A stretch of 56,253 bases of DNA from Acidimicrobiaceae bacterium (lineage in GTDB: Bacteria; Actinomycetota; Acidimicrobiia; Acidimicrobiales; Aldehydirespiratoraceae). Under the pieces are notes generated by a model that was given only the letters and a program-made list of their open reading frames with translations, did not search any database and had not been told where the DNA came from. The position numbers and the translations under genes were made by a program. Where the stretch lies: contig PBTQ01000048.1 in NCBI GenBank assembly GCA_002729125.1, forward strand, positions 1 to 56,253, read 5' to 3'. Positions 25,607 to 33,886 of this stretch are shown one piece after another (the first letter of the stretch is position 1; every line of letters begins with the position of its first letter).

Positions 25607-26494
25607 CTACGCGAACGGGCGCTCGTCCCACCAGGGAACCGACGGCGGCATGTCGGTGGAGGGCTTACCCGGGAACGCTGCATCGCGCTTCTCAAGAAAG
25701 CTCATGACCCCCTCGGCCGCATCGACGCCCCGACCGAGTTCGTCGATCATGCGGCTGTCGACCTTGTGGGCCTCCATCGGGTGATCGGCACCGAGCATGC
25801 GCCACAGCATCTGCCGAGTGGTGGCGACGGAGACCGCCGATGTGCCGTCGGCGAACGAGGCGGCCAGTTCACGGGCCGCAGGCATGAGATCCTTGGGTTC
25901 GTGAAGGCTTCGAATCAGGCCAGCCCGATGGGCTTCCTTGGCCATGAACACCTTGCCGGAGTACGTCCACTCCAGCGCCTGACTGATGCCGACGAGCCGG
26001 GGAAGGAACCAGCTCGACGCCGCTTCGGGCACGATGCCGCGCTTGGCGAACACGAAACCGATCTTGGCGCCGGTCGACGCCATGCGGATGTCCATCGGCA
26101 GTGTCATCGTGATGCCGACGCCGACGGCGTGACCATTGATCGCCCCGATGACCGGCTTGCGTGATTCGAAGATTCGGGTGGTGACTCGACCACCGCCGTC
26201 CCGGGGCACGCGAGTGGTGTTGTCGCTGGCGACCCGGTCAGGCTGCTGGGAGGCGTTGAAGGTGTCAGCGCCTCCGCTCAGGTCGGCACCCGCGCAGAAC
26301 GCTCGCCCAGCGCCGGTGACGATGACAGAACGAACCCTGTCGTCGGCGTCGGTGATGTCGAACGCGGCGACCATCTCGCGCACCATGACGTTGGTGAACG
26401 CGTTCATGACCTCGGGTCGGTTGAGCGTGAGTGTTGCGATGCCGTGGTCGTCAGGACCGGGCAGGTCGAGAAGGATGTGCTCGAAATCGCTCAC
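25607..26494 (-). CDS. Enoyl-CoA hydratase/isomerase (crotonase) family protein
   Basis: 295 aa. Crotonase features are LNRPEVMNAFTNVMVREM, the oxyanion-hole strand GRAFCAGADLSGG, PVIGAINGHAVGVGITMTLPMDIRMAS, and a catalytic-position Glu in RGIVPEAASSWFLPRLVG. GTG 26494 overlaps the thiolase stop by 4 bp (GTGA), so translation is probably coupled. Last gene of the acyl-CoA synthetase/thiolase/hydratase operon, implying a role in degrading a particular acyl chain. Confidence 0.92.
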   Translation of the reverse strand: MSDFEHILLDLPGPDDHGIATLTLNRPEVMNAFTNVMVREMVAAFDITDADDRVRSVIVTGAGRAFCAGADLSGGADTFNASQQPDRVASDNTTRVPRDGGGRVTTRIFESRKPVIGAINGHAVGVGITMTLPMDIRMASTGAKIGFVFAKRGIVPEAASSWFLPRLVGISQALEWTYSGKVFMAKEAHRAGLIRSLHEPKDLMPAARELAASFADGTSAVSVATTRQMLWRMLGADHPMEAHKVDSRMIDELGRGVDAAEGVMSFLEKRDAAFPGKPSTDMPPSVPWWDERPFA

Positions 26495-27702
26495 CGGTCG
26501 GCCGCTTCTACTACGAAGCATGCGGTGGTGGCGGTCGAGCCGCCGATGTTGAGGGTGGCGACTCGTTCTGCGCCATCGATCTGGTAGCCGCCAGCCGTGC
26601 CGCTCACTTGTTTGGTGGCGTCGACGAGCATGCGGGCGCCGGTCGCGCCGACCGGATGGCCGCCGCCGATCAGGCCGCCGCTCGGGTTGACGGGCATGTC
26701 GCCATCGCGCTCGAGCCGGCCTTCCTCGATCGCCTTCCACGACTCGCCCGGTGCCGTGATCCCGAAGTGATCAATCGCCATGTACTCCGACGGGGTCATG
26801 CAATCGTGGGTCTCGATGGCGTCGAGTTGGTCGGTGCCGCCGATACTGGCTCGGTCGAACGCGTCGGTGATCGCCCGCCGCACGTGCGGCATCACATAGT
26901 CGCTGTCGCTGCTCCGCTCGAATTTCTGGCCGATCGGCAGGCCGACGGTCGTGTGGCCCCACCCACCGATGACCGAGCGGGCGTTGCGGTCGTGCTCGGC
27001 GAGCCACCGGTCGCTCACCAGCACGACGCCGGCCGCCCCGTCGGTGATCTGGGTGACGTCGTTGCGGCGCAGGCGACCCTCCACGATCGGGTTGGCTTCG
27101 TCGTCGGCGAGGAACGACTCCGGCGTCAGCGCCCATGCCCGGGTCTGGGCGTTGGGGTTGTCCTTCGCGTTGCGCAGGTTCAGTTCACCGATGGCCCGCA
27201 GATGCTGTTCATCGATGCCGTAGCGACGGTCGTATTCACCCGCCACCCGCTCGAACGCATACGGCCAGAAGAACTCGATGCCCTCGGTCTCGTGCCCGAC
27301 CCACGCCGCCGCCGTCTGGACCGCCGCTGCCGGACCGCCCGGCATGGTCTTCTCCTGCTCGATCCCGAGCACCAGCACACAGTCGTAGCGGCCGGCCTCG
27401 ATCTCGGCCATGCCGGCCAACACGGCCATCGACGACGACGCACACGCGGCCTCGTGCCGCATCGCCGGCACGCCCCACAGCGCCGGCTCGACGGTCGCAG
27501 GCATGGCACCGAGGTGCCCCTGACCGGTGTAGAGCTGCCCGAAGGCATTGCCGACATGAATGCTCTCGACGGCGTCGGCCCCGATCCCTGCATCGGCCAA
27601 GGTCGCTGCCACGACCTCGGCGGTGAGGTCGGCGATGTCGCCGTCGGTCTTGGCCAGATTGTTGGCGAAGTCAGTCTGATGAACACCGAGGATGTTGGTC
27701 AT
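26491..27702 (-). CDS. Thiolase-family acetyl-CoA acetyltransferase (SCP-x/lipid-transfer type)
   Basis: 403 aa. Nucleophilic C87 in HEAACASSSMAV; second half with DAIETHDCMTPSEYMAI and the GGLIGGGHPVGATGARM His; closing TLNIGGSTATTACFVV. The NEAACA/HDCF-like layout resembles SCP-x-type thiolases more than FadA. It should cleave 3-ketoacyl-CoA (or condense acyl-CoAs). Its ATG overlaps the upstream acyl-CoA synthetase stop by 4 bp and its stop overlaps the hydratase start, a tight three-gene operon. Confidence 0.9.
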   Translation of the reverse strand: MTNILGVHQTDFANNLAKTDGDIADLTAEVVAATLADAGIGADAVESIHVGNAFGQLYTGQGHLGAMPATVEPALWGVPAMRHEAACASSSMAVLAGMAEIEAGRYDCVLVLGIEQEKTMPGGPAAAVQTAAAWVGHETEGIEFFWPYAFERVAGEYDRRYGIDEQHLRAIGELNLRNAKDNPNAQTRAWALTPESFLADDEANPIVEGRLRRNDVTQITDGAAGVVLVSDRWLAEHDRNARSVIGGWGHTTVGLPIGQKFERSSDSDYVMPHVRRAITDAFDRASIGGTDQLDAIETHDCMTPSEYMAIDHFGITAPGESWKAIEEGRLERDGDMPVNPSGGLIGGGHPVGATGARMLVDATKQVSGTAGGYQIDGAERVATLNIGGSTATTACFVVEAADR

Positions 27703-29276
27703 TGTTGGCGGCTCCAGAGATCACGCAATGCAGGTTTAACGACCTTGCCCACGGGGTTGCGGGGAAGGGCATCGATCAGTTCAAGTCGTTCGGGCAGCTT
27801 GTAGCTGGCGATCTCATGGTCGCGCAGGTGAGCGATCACGTCCGAAAGCGACGGTGGATCGGCATCGGGCGCCGCCACTGCGAACACCCCGACCTTCTCG
27901 CCGAGGTCCCGATCGGGGAAGCCGACCGCTGCGCACTCCACGATGGCGGGATGGTCGGCGATCAACGCCTCGAGTTCGGCCGCACTGATATTCATGCCAC
28001 CCCGGATGATGATGTCCTTCGCCCGGTCGACGAAACGCAACAGGAGGGGCGGGTTGTCGGCGCCGACGTACTCGAACAGATCGCCGGTGCGGTACCAGCC
28101 GTCGGCATCGAACACTTCGCCGTCCGGCGTGGTCTCGGCCCCGGCCGGTGCGGGGAGATAGCCGTCGAACACGGTCAATCCCCGGAAGCGCAGCTCACCG
28201 ACCGTGCCGGTGGTTGTGATCTCGGACTCGTTGGCCGGGTCGACGAGTCGGATCTCGACGCCTTCCCGCTCCGGCACCGGGAAGTAGCGAGCCCGTTCTG
28301 TCGGATCGGGCACAGCCGCCATCGTCGACATCATCGCCGCGCCCTCGTTCGAGCCGAACACGTTCACGATCTCAATGCCTCGGGCCTGCCAACCCTCCAC
28401 CATCCACGGATCGAGCGGGGCCGACCCCGACGCGATCTTGCGAATGCTCGACAGGTCGAGCTGATCGAGCATTGCGTCGTTCGCCAACAACATGTTGAGC
28501 GCAGCCGGCGGCACGACCGTGTAGCTGATCCGCTCACCCGAGATCTGGCCGAGGAACACCTGCAGATCGAGCGGATGGTGCAGGGCCAGGAAACAGCCGG
28601 TTTCGATCCAGGTCAGCAACATGCCGCCGATACCGGCCATGTTCACCACCGGGAACGGGCACAGGACCCGATCATCCGCTCCCAAGTCGAGCTCGGCCAC
28701 CTGGAACCCGGAGGTGGCCAGCCACTTACCGTTGGTGCGGGGCACGCCTTTTGGGGTGCCGGTCGTGCCGGAAGTCCAGCAGACGGTGGCTCGCGTGTCC
28801 GGAGTAATCGCCGCCGGCTCGAGGGGCGTGCCGGGCTCGGTCGCAGGCGCAAGGATTGCCACCTGCGGCCCCAGCGCTTCGGCCGCAGCGGCGACCTGAT
28901 CGGGCCGGTCGGTCCGGTCGGTGGTGACGAACACCTCGAACCCGGCCGTCGCGAACCCGTGACGCAACTCGTGCGCCCGGTGCTGGACGGGGAACGGCAC
29001 AGCTACGGCCCCCATCCGAAAACATGCCAGCAGAGCGATCGGCAACTCGACCACGTTGGCGAGCTGGATCCCGACCGAGTCACCGGGCCCGACGCCGGCC
29101 GCCCGCAGTTCAGCGGCAGCACCGTCGATGCGAGCATCGACCTCGGTCCATGTGAGCCGCTGGGGCAAGCCGCCATCAAGCGTGGCTCGATTCGGAGCGT
29201 CGGCCAGCGCTTCCTCGTCGGGCCGCGCGTCGACGGCGCGTCGGACCAGTTCGTCGATCGTGGTGGGTTCGCTCAT
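27699..29276 (-). CDS. Acyl-CoA synthetase (AMP-forming, ANL superfamily)
   Basis: 525 aa. Core motif TVCWTSGTTGTPKGVPRTN (P-loop), A5 region VNVFGSNEGAAMM, A7 GWYRTGDLFEY, A8 RAKDIIIRGGMNISAAELE, and the C-terminal catalytic Lys in PRNPVGKVVKP. It activates a carboxylic acid with ATP and CoA; chain type not predictable. ATG 29276; the divergent carotenoid oxygenase begins about 50 bp away. First gene of the operon with the thiolase and hydratase. Confidence 0.93.
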   Translation of the reverse strand: MSEPTTIDELVRRAVDARPDEEALADAPNRATLDGGLPQRLTWTEVDARIDGAAAELRAAGVGPGDSVGIQLANVVELPIALLACFRMGAVAVPFPVQHRAHELRHGFATAGFEVFVTTDRTDRPDQVAAAAEALGPQVAILAPATEPGTPLEPAAITPDTRATVCWTSGTTGTPKGVPRTNGKWLATSGFQVAELDLGADDRVLCPFPVVNMAGIGGMLLTWIETGCFLALHHPLDLQVFLGQISGERISYTVVPPAALNMLLANDAMLDQLDLSSIRKIASGSAPLDPWMVEGWQARGIEIVNVFGSNEGAAMMSTMAAVPDPTERARYFPVPEREGVEIRLVDPANESEITTTGTVGELRFRGLTVFDGYLPAPAGAETTPDGEVFDADGWYRTGDLFEYVGADNPPLLLRFVDRAKDIIIRGGMNISAAELEALIADHPAIVECAAVGFPDRDLGEKVGVFAVAAPDADPPSLSDVIAHLRDHEIASYKLPERLELIDALPRNPVGKVVKPALRDLWSRQQ

Positions 29277-29329
29277 TGCGCCATGATCGCAGACGTGACG
29301 TCGCCGCACCGATGAGCCAGCATGGAGCC

Positions 29330-30808
29330 ATGAAGGTCGAACTGCGCAACGAGATCCATGGCGGCCTCCCGCCCCACGACGATCATCCCTACCGCAGCGG
29401 CGTCTGGCGGCCTCAGTACCGCGAATACGACGCGTGGGACCTCGACGTCGAAGGCGAGATCCCCGACGATCTCGCCGGTGTGTACCTGCGCAACACCGAG
29501 ACGGCGGTCTTCGAACCGGCCAAGCGCTACCACCCCTTCGACGGCGACGGCATGATCCACTCGATCGGGTTCGCCAACGGTGAAGCCACGTACGCCAACC
29601 GTTTCGTGCGAACCGAAGGCTTCCTCGCCGAACAAGAAGCGGGTCGGTCGTTGTGGGCCGGCATCACCGAGCATCCCTCCAACGCCGAGGCCGACCACGG
29701 CTGGGGGGCTCGCTCGATGATGAAGGACAACGCCTCGACCGACATCATCGTGCACCGTGGCGAAGCGCTGGCCAGCTTCTACCAGTGCGGTGAGCTCTAC
29801 CGCCTCGATCCGCACACGCTCGAGACCAAGGGCACCACCGAATGGGGCGGCTTCTTTCCGCAGGAAGGTGTCTCCGCTCATCCGCGTGTCGACGAACACA
29901 CCGGCGAACTGCTCTTCTTCAACTACGGCATCGAGGCGCCGTACATGCACTACGGGGTCGTGAGCCCGGCCGGTGAGCTCGTCACCTACATCGACGTGCC
30001 CTTGCCGGGGCCCCGGCTGCCTCACGACATGATGTTCACGAAGAACTGGACGATCCTGAACGACCTGCCGTTGTTCTGGGATCCCGAGGCGCTCGCGTCG
30101 GGGTACTACTCCAACGTGTTCCGGCGTGACCTACCGAGTCGGTTCGCGCTGGTGCCGCGGCACGGCTCCACGGAGGACATCCGGTGGTTTGAGGCCGACC
30201 CGACCTTCGTCCTCCACTGGACCAACGCCTACGAGGACGGTGACGAGGTCGTCCTCGACGGCTTCTTCCAACACAACCCCACGGCTCGGGGTGTTGACCG
30301 CACGGCGAACGTCGACTCGAAGCACAAGGGGTTCGAGACCCTCGACATGAATGTGCTGCAGGCTCGCCAGCACCGCTGGCGTTTCAATCTTGTCACGGGA
30401 GAGACCCGGGAAGAGCCGCTCAGCGAGACGTGTTCAGAGTTCCCGATGATCAACGGACAGCACGGGGGGCGCTCGTACCGCTACAGCTACAACGCCTTGT
30501 GCGCCCGCGGCATTTTCGCGTTCAACGGCCTCGTGAAACACGACGTCGAGACAGGCTCCGAGACGTTTTGGCACGCGCCGGAGGGCACCTTCGTGAGTGA
30601 AACCGTGGTCGCCCCCCGGCTCAGCTCGACGGCGGAGGACGACGCCTATCTGCTGACGTTCTCGTGCGACATGGTGAACGACGAATCACATTGTGAGATC
30701 TTCGACGCCGCCGACCCGACAGTCGGCCCGATCGCCCGAGTCAGGCTCCCCGAGCGCATCTCGTCGGGGACCCACGCCACGTGGGCGCCAGCCTCCCAGC
30801 TGACCTGA
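29330..30808 (+). CDS. Carotenoid oxygenase (RPE65/CCD family)
   Basis: 492 aa, family length. The four iron-binding histidines appear in order: VSAHPRVDEHTGELLFF, LPHDMMFTKNWTILND, VLHWTNAYEDGDEVVLDGFF and the C-terminal SGTHATWAP. N-terminal GVYLRNTETAVF...YHPFDGDGMIHSI is the usual blade-1 signature. It would cleave a carotenoid or a related stilbene/lignin compound with O2 at an Fe(II) centre. ATG 29330 fits family N termini; ATG 29312 is an in-frame alternative, neither with a good ribosome site. Confidence 0.92.
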   Translation: MKVELRNEIHGGLPPHDDHPYRSGVWRPQYREYDAWDLDVEGEIPDDLAGVYLRNTETAVFEPAKRYHPFDGDGMIHSIGFANGEATYANRFVRTEGFLAEQEAGRSLWAGITEHPSNAEADHGWGARSMMKDNASTDIIVHRGEALASFYQCGELYRLDPHTLETKGTTEWGGFFPQEGVSAHPRVDEHTGELLFFNYGIEAPYMHYGVVSPAGELVTYIDVPLPGPRLPHDMMFTKNWTILNDLPLFWDPEALASGYYSNVFRRDLPSRFALVPRHGSTEDIRWFEADPTFVLHWTNAYEDGDEVVLDGFFQHNPTARGVDRTANVDSKHKGFETLDMNVLQARQHRWRFNLVTGETREEPLSETCSEFPMINGQHGGRSYRYSYNALCARGIFAFNGLVKHDVETGSETFWHAPEGTFVSETVVAPRLSSTAEDDAYLLTFSCDMVNDESHCEIFDAADPTVGPIARVRLPERISSGTHATWAPASQLT

Positions 30809-30830
30809 CCCGCCACCTCGGCGCGCCCGA

Positions 30831-31190
30831 TCAGAGTTCGAAGGTGGCGCGGGTGAGGAAGTCGCCTTCGGTGATGTCGGCGGTGGCCTCACGACGTTCG
30901 CCCTTGAGCCAGATGGCGCCGTCGGGGTCGGCCGCAAGGTTTTTGACCCATTGGGAATCGCGACGAACGGTCGAGACGTCGATGCGGTCACCGACCCTCG
31001 TGGCGACGAGCGGGACCTCGCGGGTCTTGCCGCTTCTCCGGCCGGTGGTCTCGACCACGACGATGCCGATACCGATCGGCATGGGCGAGGTGAGGCCTGC
31101 TTTGGCGATGGGGCGCACCACCGAATTGAGGGTGCGGAAGCCCTGCTTCACCAGGTCCTTGCGGAGTTCGTCGAATCGATGGGGGAGCAC
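30831..31190 (-). CDS. Deazaflavin (F420)-dependent nitroreductase/Ddn-like split-barrel protein
   Basis: 119 aa (GTG start 31190). TTGRRSGKTREVPLVATRVGDRIDVSTVRRDSQWVKNLAADPDGAIWLKGERREATA is characteristic of the DUF385/Ddn family, in which the beta barrel binds F420 in actinobacteria. The length is slightly short of typical Ddn proteins (about 150 aa). It should perform F420-dependent reductions; substrate unknown. Confidence 0.8.
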   Translation of the reverse strand: MLPHRFDELRKDLVKQGFRTLNSVVRPIAKAGLTSPMPIGIGIVVVETTGRRSGKTREVPLVATRVGDRIDVSTVRRDSQWVKNLAADPDGAIWLKGERREATADITEGDFLTRATFEL

Positions 31191-31242
31191 TCGATCAGGC
31201 TACGCCGGGTTTGCCGACAGGCCCCGATCGCGTCGCTGGGTG

Positions 31243-32034
31243 TCAGTAGAGCGAGCCACCGCTTTCGCCGTCGCCGGTGAGATTAGCCCCCCGGGCGGCG
31301 GCCAGCGAGGCGGCAGCACCGGCGCCGAGTGCAACCTGGTCAGCAGTGGCCGTCACCATGCGAAAGCCCTGCTGGAAGCGCTTCGGGACGAGCGGCCCGG
31401 TCGCATGGCAGCCAGGCACGACACCGACCTTCTGGCACTCGTCGATGATCCGGGCGTAGGCCTCGTCGAACGCCGGCGACCCATCGTTGTTCGCCGGCGG
31501 GAGATTGAGGGTGAGTGAAAGATCGGCGGGGCCGACGTAAACGGCGTCGATCCCGGGAACCGACAAGATCTCGGGCAGGTTGTCGACGGCCTGCTTGGTC
31601 TCGATCATCGGGATGACGGCGATGCTGTTGCGAGCCCACTCGACATAGTCGTGTCGGCGGATGCGGCCGATGGTCGGCCCGAACGAACGGGAGCCACCGT
31701 CCGGGGCGTAACGGCACGCCTTCACCGCTGCCTCGGCCTCCTCGGGTGTGTTGATCATCGGGATGATGACGCCCTCGGCGCCAGCGTCGAGCATCTTGCC
31801 GATGATGCCGGGCTCGTTCCAGGGGACACGGACGATCGGGATCGAACCGCCGTGCTCGATTGCCCGGATCAATTCGACGGTGATCTGGTACTCGACGGTG
31901 CCGTGCTGGGTGTCGACGCATACGTAATCGAAGCCCGCCCTTGCCATGACCTCGGCTGAGAGTGTCGCCGGAATCGAGAGCCACCCGCCGACCGCATTGT
32001 CACCATCGGTCCACATCTGTCGAAGTGTTCGCAT
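31243..32034 (-). CDS. HpcH/HpaI-family aldolase (2-keto-3-deoxy acid aldolase type)
   Basis: 263 aa TIM-barrel. GFDYVCVDTQHGTVEY, the Arg/PWNEPGIIGKMLDAGAEGVIIPMINTPEEAE strand, metal-ligand Glu in VIPMIETKQAVDNL and metal-ligand Asp in DAVYVGPADLSLTL identify a class II pyruvate aldolase of the HpcH/GarL group. It cleaves a 4-hydroxy-2-oxoacid to pyruvate plus an aldehyde. ATG 32034 chosen; the longer frame to 32103 overlaps the start of the divergent hydratase gene. Confidence 0.9.
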   Translation of the reverse strand: MRTLRQMWTDGDNAVGGWLSIPATLSAEVMARAGFDYVCVDTQHGTVEYQITVELIRAIEHGGSIPIVRVPWNEPGIIGKMLDAGAEGVIIPMINTPEEAEAAVKACRYAPDGGSRSFGPTIGRIRRHDYVEWARNSIAVIPMIETKQAVDNLPEILSVPGIDAVYVGPADLSLTLNLPPANNDGSPAFDEAYARIIDECQKVGVVPGCHATGPLVPKRFQQGFRMVTATADQVALGAGAAASLAAARGANLTGDGESGGSLY

Positions 32035-32101
32035 GCCCGGATGTCTAGCGCGTCCACGGTGCCGATGAAGTCCCCGGTTGCGACGCGGTAGCGTCACGGC
32101 C

Positions 32102-32878
32102 ATGAGCTACGAGCAGATTCGGGTTGAACACGCCGGCGACGTCGCCACGTTGACCCTCGACAACCCCGAGAAGCGCAACGTCCTCGCCCTCGAGACGATG
32201 CAGGAGATCACTTCGGCGCTCCGCGAGATCGGCGAGACCGACACTCTTGGCATCATCATCGCAGCCGAGGGTCCGGTGTTCTCCGCTGGCCACAACTTCG
32301 GCGACATGCTCGGCTCCTCCGAAGAGGAGGTGCGGGCACTGTTCGACGTGTGCACGGAAATGATGACCCTCGTACAGGCACTTCCCCAAGTCGTGATCGC
32401 CCGGGTTCACGCGCTTGCCACGGCTGCAGGATGCCAGCTCGTGTCGATGTGCGATCTCGCCGTCGCCGCCGAGTCGGCTGCCTTCGCCGCCCCTGGTGGC
32501 AAGGGTGGTCTGTTTTGCCACACCCCAATGGTCGGGATCGCTCGTGCCGTCGGCCGAAAGCGGGGCCTCGAGATGGCGCTCATCGGTGATCCGATCGATG
32601 CGCACACCGCCGCCGACTGGGGACTCGTGAATCGGGTCGTCGCCGACGACGCTCTTGTGGAGGCGACCGACGAACTCATGCGCCGCGCCACTCGTGGCTC
32701 GGCCACCTCGAAGGCGCTCGGCAAGCAGACCTACTACGCCCAGATCGACATGGCCCAGGACGCGGCCTACGACTTTGCCTCCGGTGTGATGACGGCTGGT
32801 GCTGTTGCTCTCGACGGCCAGGAGGGCATCGCCGCCTTCGTAGAGAAGCGGCGCCCCGAGTTCGGGCCCCGTCGCTGA
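32102..32878 (+). CDS. Enoyl-CoA hydratase family protein (ECHDC3-like)
   Basis: 258 aa. LTLDNPEKRNVLALETMQEI, oxyanion-hole FSAGHNFGDM, ARVHALATAAGCQLVSMCDLAVAAE and AAPGGKGGLFCHTPMVGIARAVG place it near mitochondrial ECHDC3-type crotonases. The usual catalytic Glu pair of enoyl-CoA hydratase 1 is not evident (Gly/Cys at the position), so activity may be other than hydration. ATG 32102. The DUF3291 gene follows 10 bp later, probably the same transcript. Confidence 0.88.
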   Translation: MSYEQIRVEHAGDVATLTLDNPEKRNVLALETMQEITSALREIGETDTLGIIIAAEGPVFSAGHNFGDMLGSSEEEVRALFDVCTEMMTLVQALPQVVIARVHALATAAGCQLVSMCDLAVAAESAAFAAPGGKGGLFCHTPMVGIARAVGRKRGLEMALIGDPIDAHTAADWGLVNRVVADDALVEATDELMRRATRGSATSKALGKQTYYAQIDMAQDAAYDFASGVMTAGAVALDGQEGIAAFVEKRRPEFGPRR

Positions 32879-32888
32879 GCCGACAGCC

Positions 32889-33341
32889 ATGAGCGGCTGG
32901 CAACTCGCCCAGTTCAACGTCGCCACCGCCAAGTTCGACGACGACGATCCGCGTCTGGCCGAATTCATCGACAACCTCGACTGGCTCAACCGGCTTGGCG
33001 ACGAGTCGCCTGGATCGGTGTGGCGGTTCCAGAGCGAGACCGGTCGCTCCGTCGACGTGAAGGCCTACGACAACCCGCGCATCCTCTTGAACCTCACGGT
33101 CTGGGACGACCTCGAGTCGCTCTGGAACTTTGTCTACAAGACCGATCATGTCGAGTTTCTCCGCCGTCGCCGGGAGTGGTTCGAGGTCGACGCCGAAACG
33201 GTGCACGTCATGTGGTGGGTGCCCGAAGGGCACCGTCCGACGCCTGCCGAGGGCATTGCACGGCTCGAACACCTGCGTGCTCACGGATCGTCGCCTCACG
33301 CGTTCTCGTTTCGGGACAACTTCGAACCCCCGGCCGGATGA
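32889..33341 (+). CDS. DUF3291 protein
   Basis: 150 aa, normal length. WQLAQFNVATAKFDDDDPRLAEFIDNLDWLNRLGDESPGSVWRF and LTVWDDLESLWNFVYKTDHVEFLRRRREWFE with HVMWWVPEGHRPTPAEGIARL are characteristic of DUF3291, a dimeric alpha-beta barrel-like family of unknown function. ATG 32889, 10 bp after the hydratase stop. Confidence 0.88.
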   Translation: MSGWQLAQFNVATAKFDDDDPRLAEFIDNLDWLNRLGDESPGSVWRFQSETGRSVDVKAYDNPRILLNLTVWDDLESLWNFVYKTDHVEFLRRRREWFEVDAETVHVMWWVPEGHRPTPAEGIARLEHLRAHGSSPHAFSFRDNFEPPAG

Positions 33342-33424
33342 GCACGCTCGGTCAGGTGGTTGCCTTCACGCACGACACGTCGTTGCGCGAGCTCCCAGAC
33401 CGACCGCAGCCGACTCATCCGTAA
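33338..33424 (+). CDS. Short ORF overlapping the DUF3291 stop (28 aa), doubtful
   Basis: ATG at 33338 forms an ATGA overlap with the DUF3291 stop, as expected for a coupled downstream gene, but the frame ends at TAA 33422-33424 after 28 residues (begins MSTLGQVVAF). It may be the 5' stub of a gene lost from the patch 33342-33890, or not expressed. It also overlaps the 3' end of the minus-strand hypothetical gene. Confidence 0.2.
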   Translation: MSTLGQVVAFTHDTSLRELPDRPQPTHP

Positions 33425-33854
33425 CCATCATCTCCTTGCACGGTCGGTCTCGACGATCCCGAGGTTGCCCGGTTCGAGTCGGCTGACCTCGGGGCTTGGT
33501 TCCGATGGCTTGGCTCGATGATTTTCGCGCTGTTGCGAGACCGGTCATCGCTGCAGTCTCACGACAGTGCGACAGAGCGGCATCGGATCGGAGTGAACGG
33601 GCGACCGCCAGGATCCGGTATCGGGTGGATCGAGCGATGGTTGCCTCGGCGTACACCCCCCGTTCGAGCCGTACGAGTCGATACCGAGTTACGTCGGGGC
33701 GAAGTGCGTCGGAGACGGCCTTGCTCGGTCGTCCCGCAACGTCGAACCCCGCGTCGGCGAGATCGTCGACGAGGTTGGCAACGGAGGCAGTACCACCCCG
33801 TTCGATGATGCGAGCGATGAGGTAGCGCCGAAGTTCGAGGGTGTGGAGGATCAT
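33366..33854 (-). CDS. Hypothetical protein with winged-helix-like N terminus
   Basis: 162 aa from ATG 33854. The first about 90 residues (MILHTLELRRYLIARIIER, ANLVDDLADAGFDVAG, RPSKAVSDALRPDVTRYRLVRL, GVYA) look like a small winged helix that predicts a DNA-binding role. The remaining about 70 residues are low-complexity, rich in Arg/Thr/Pro, and look like read-through of non-coding sequence, so the gene may have lost its true 3' end. The start is 33 bp downstream of the acyl-CoA dehydrogenase stop on the same strand. Family not recognised. Confidence 0.45.
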   Translation of the reverse strand: MILHTLELRRYLIARIIERGGTASVANLVDDLADAGFDVAGRPSKAVSDALRPDVTRYRLVRLERGVYAEATIARSTRYRILAVARSLRSDAALSHCRETAAMTGLATARKSSSQAIGTKPRGQPTRTGQPRDRRDRPCKEMMVTDESAAVGLGARATTCRA

Positions 33855-33886
33855 CGCTCGAGGCTCGCGCCCCGGTGTGATAACCC

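Noticed and set aside
33338-33424. Second selenoprotein candidate in the short ORF after DUF3291
   Set aside because: The frame ends in TAA, not TGA, and no homologous continuation is visible in any frame.
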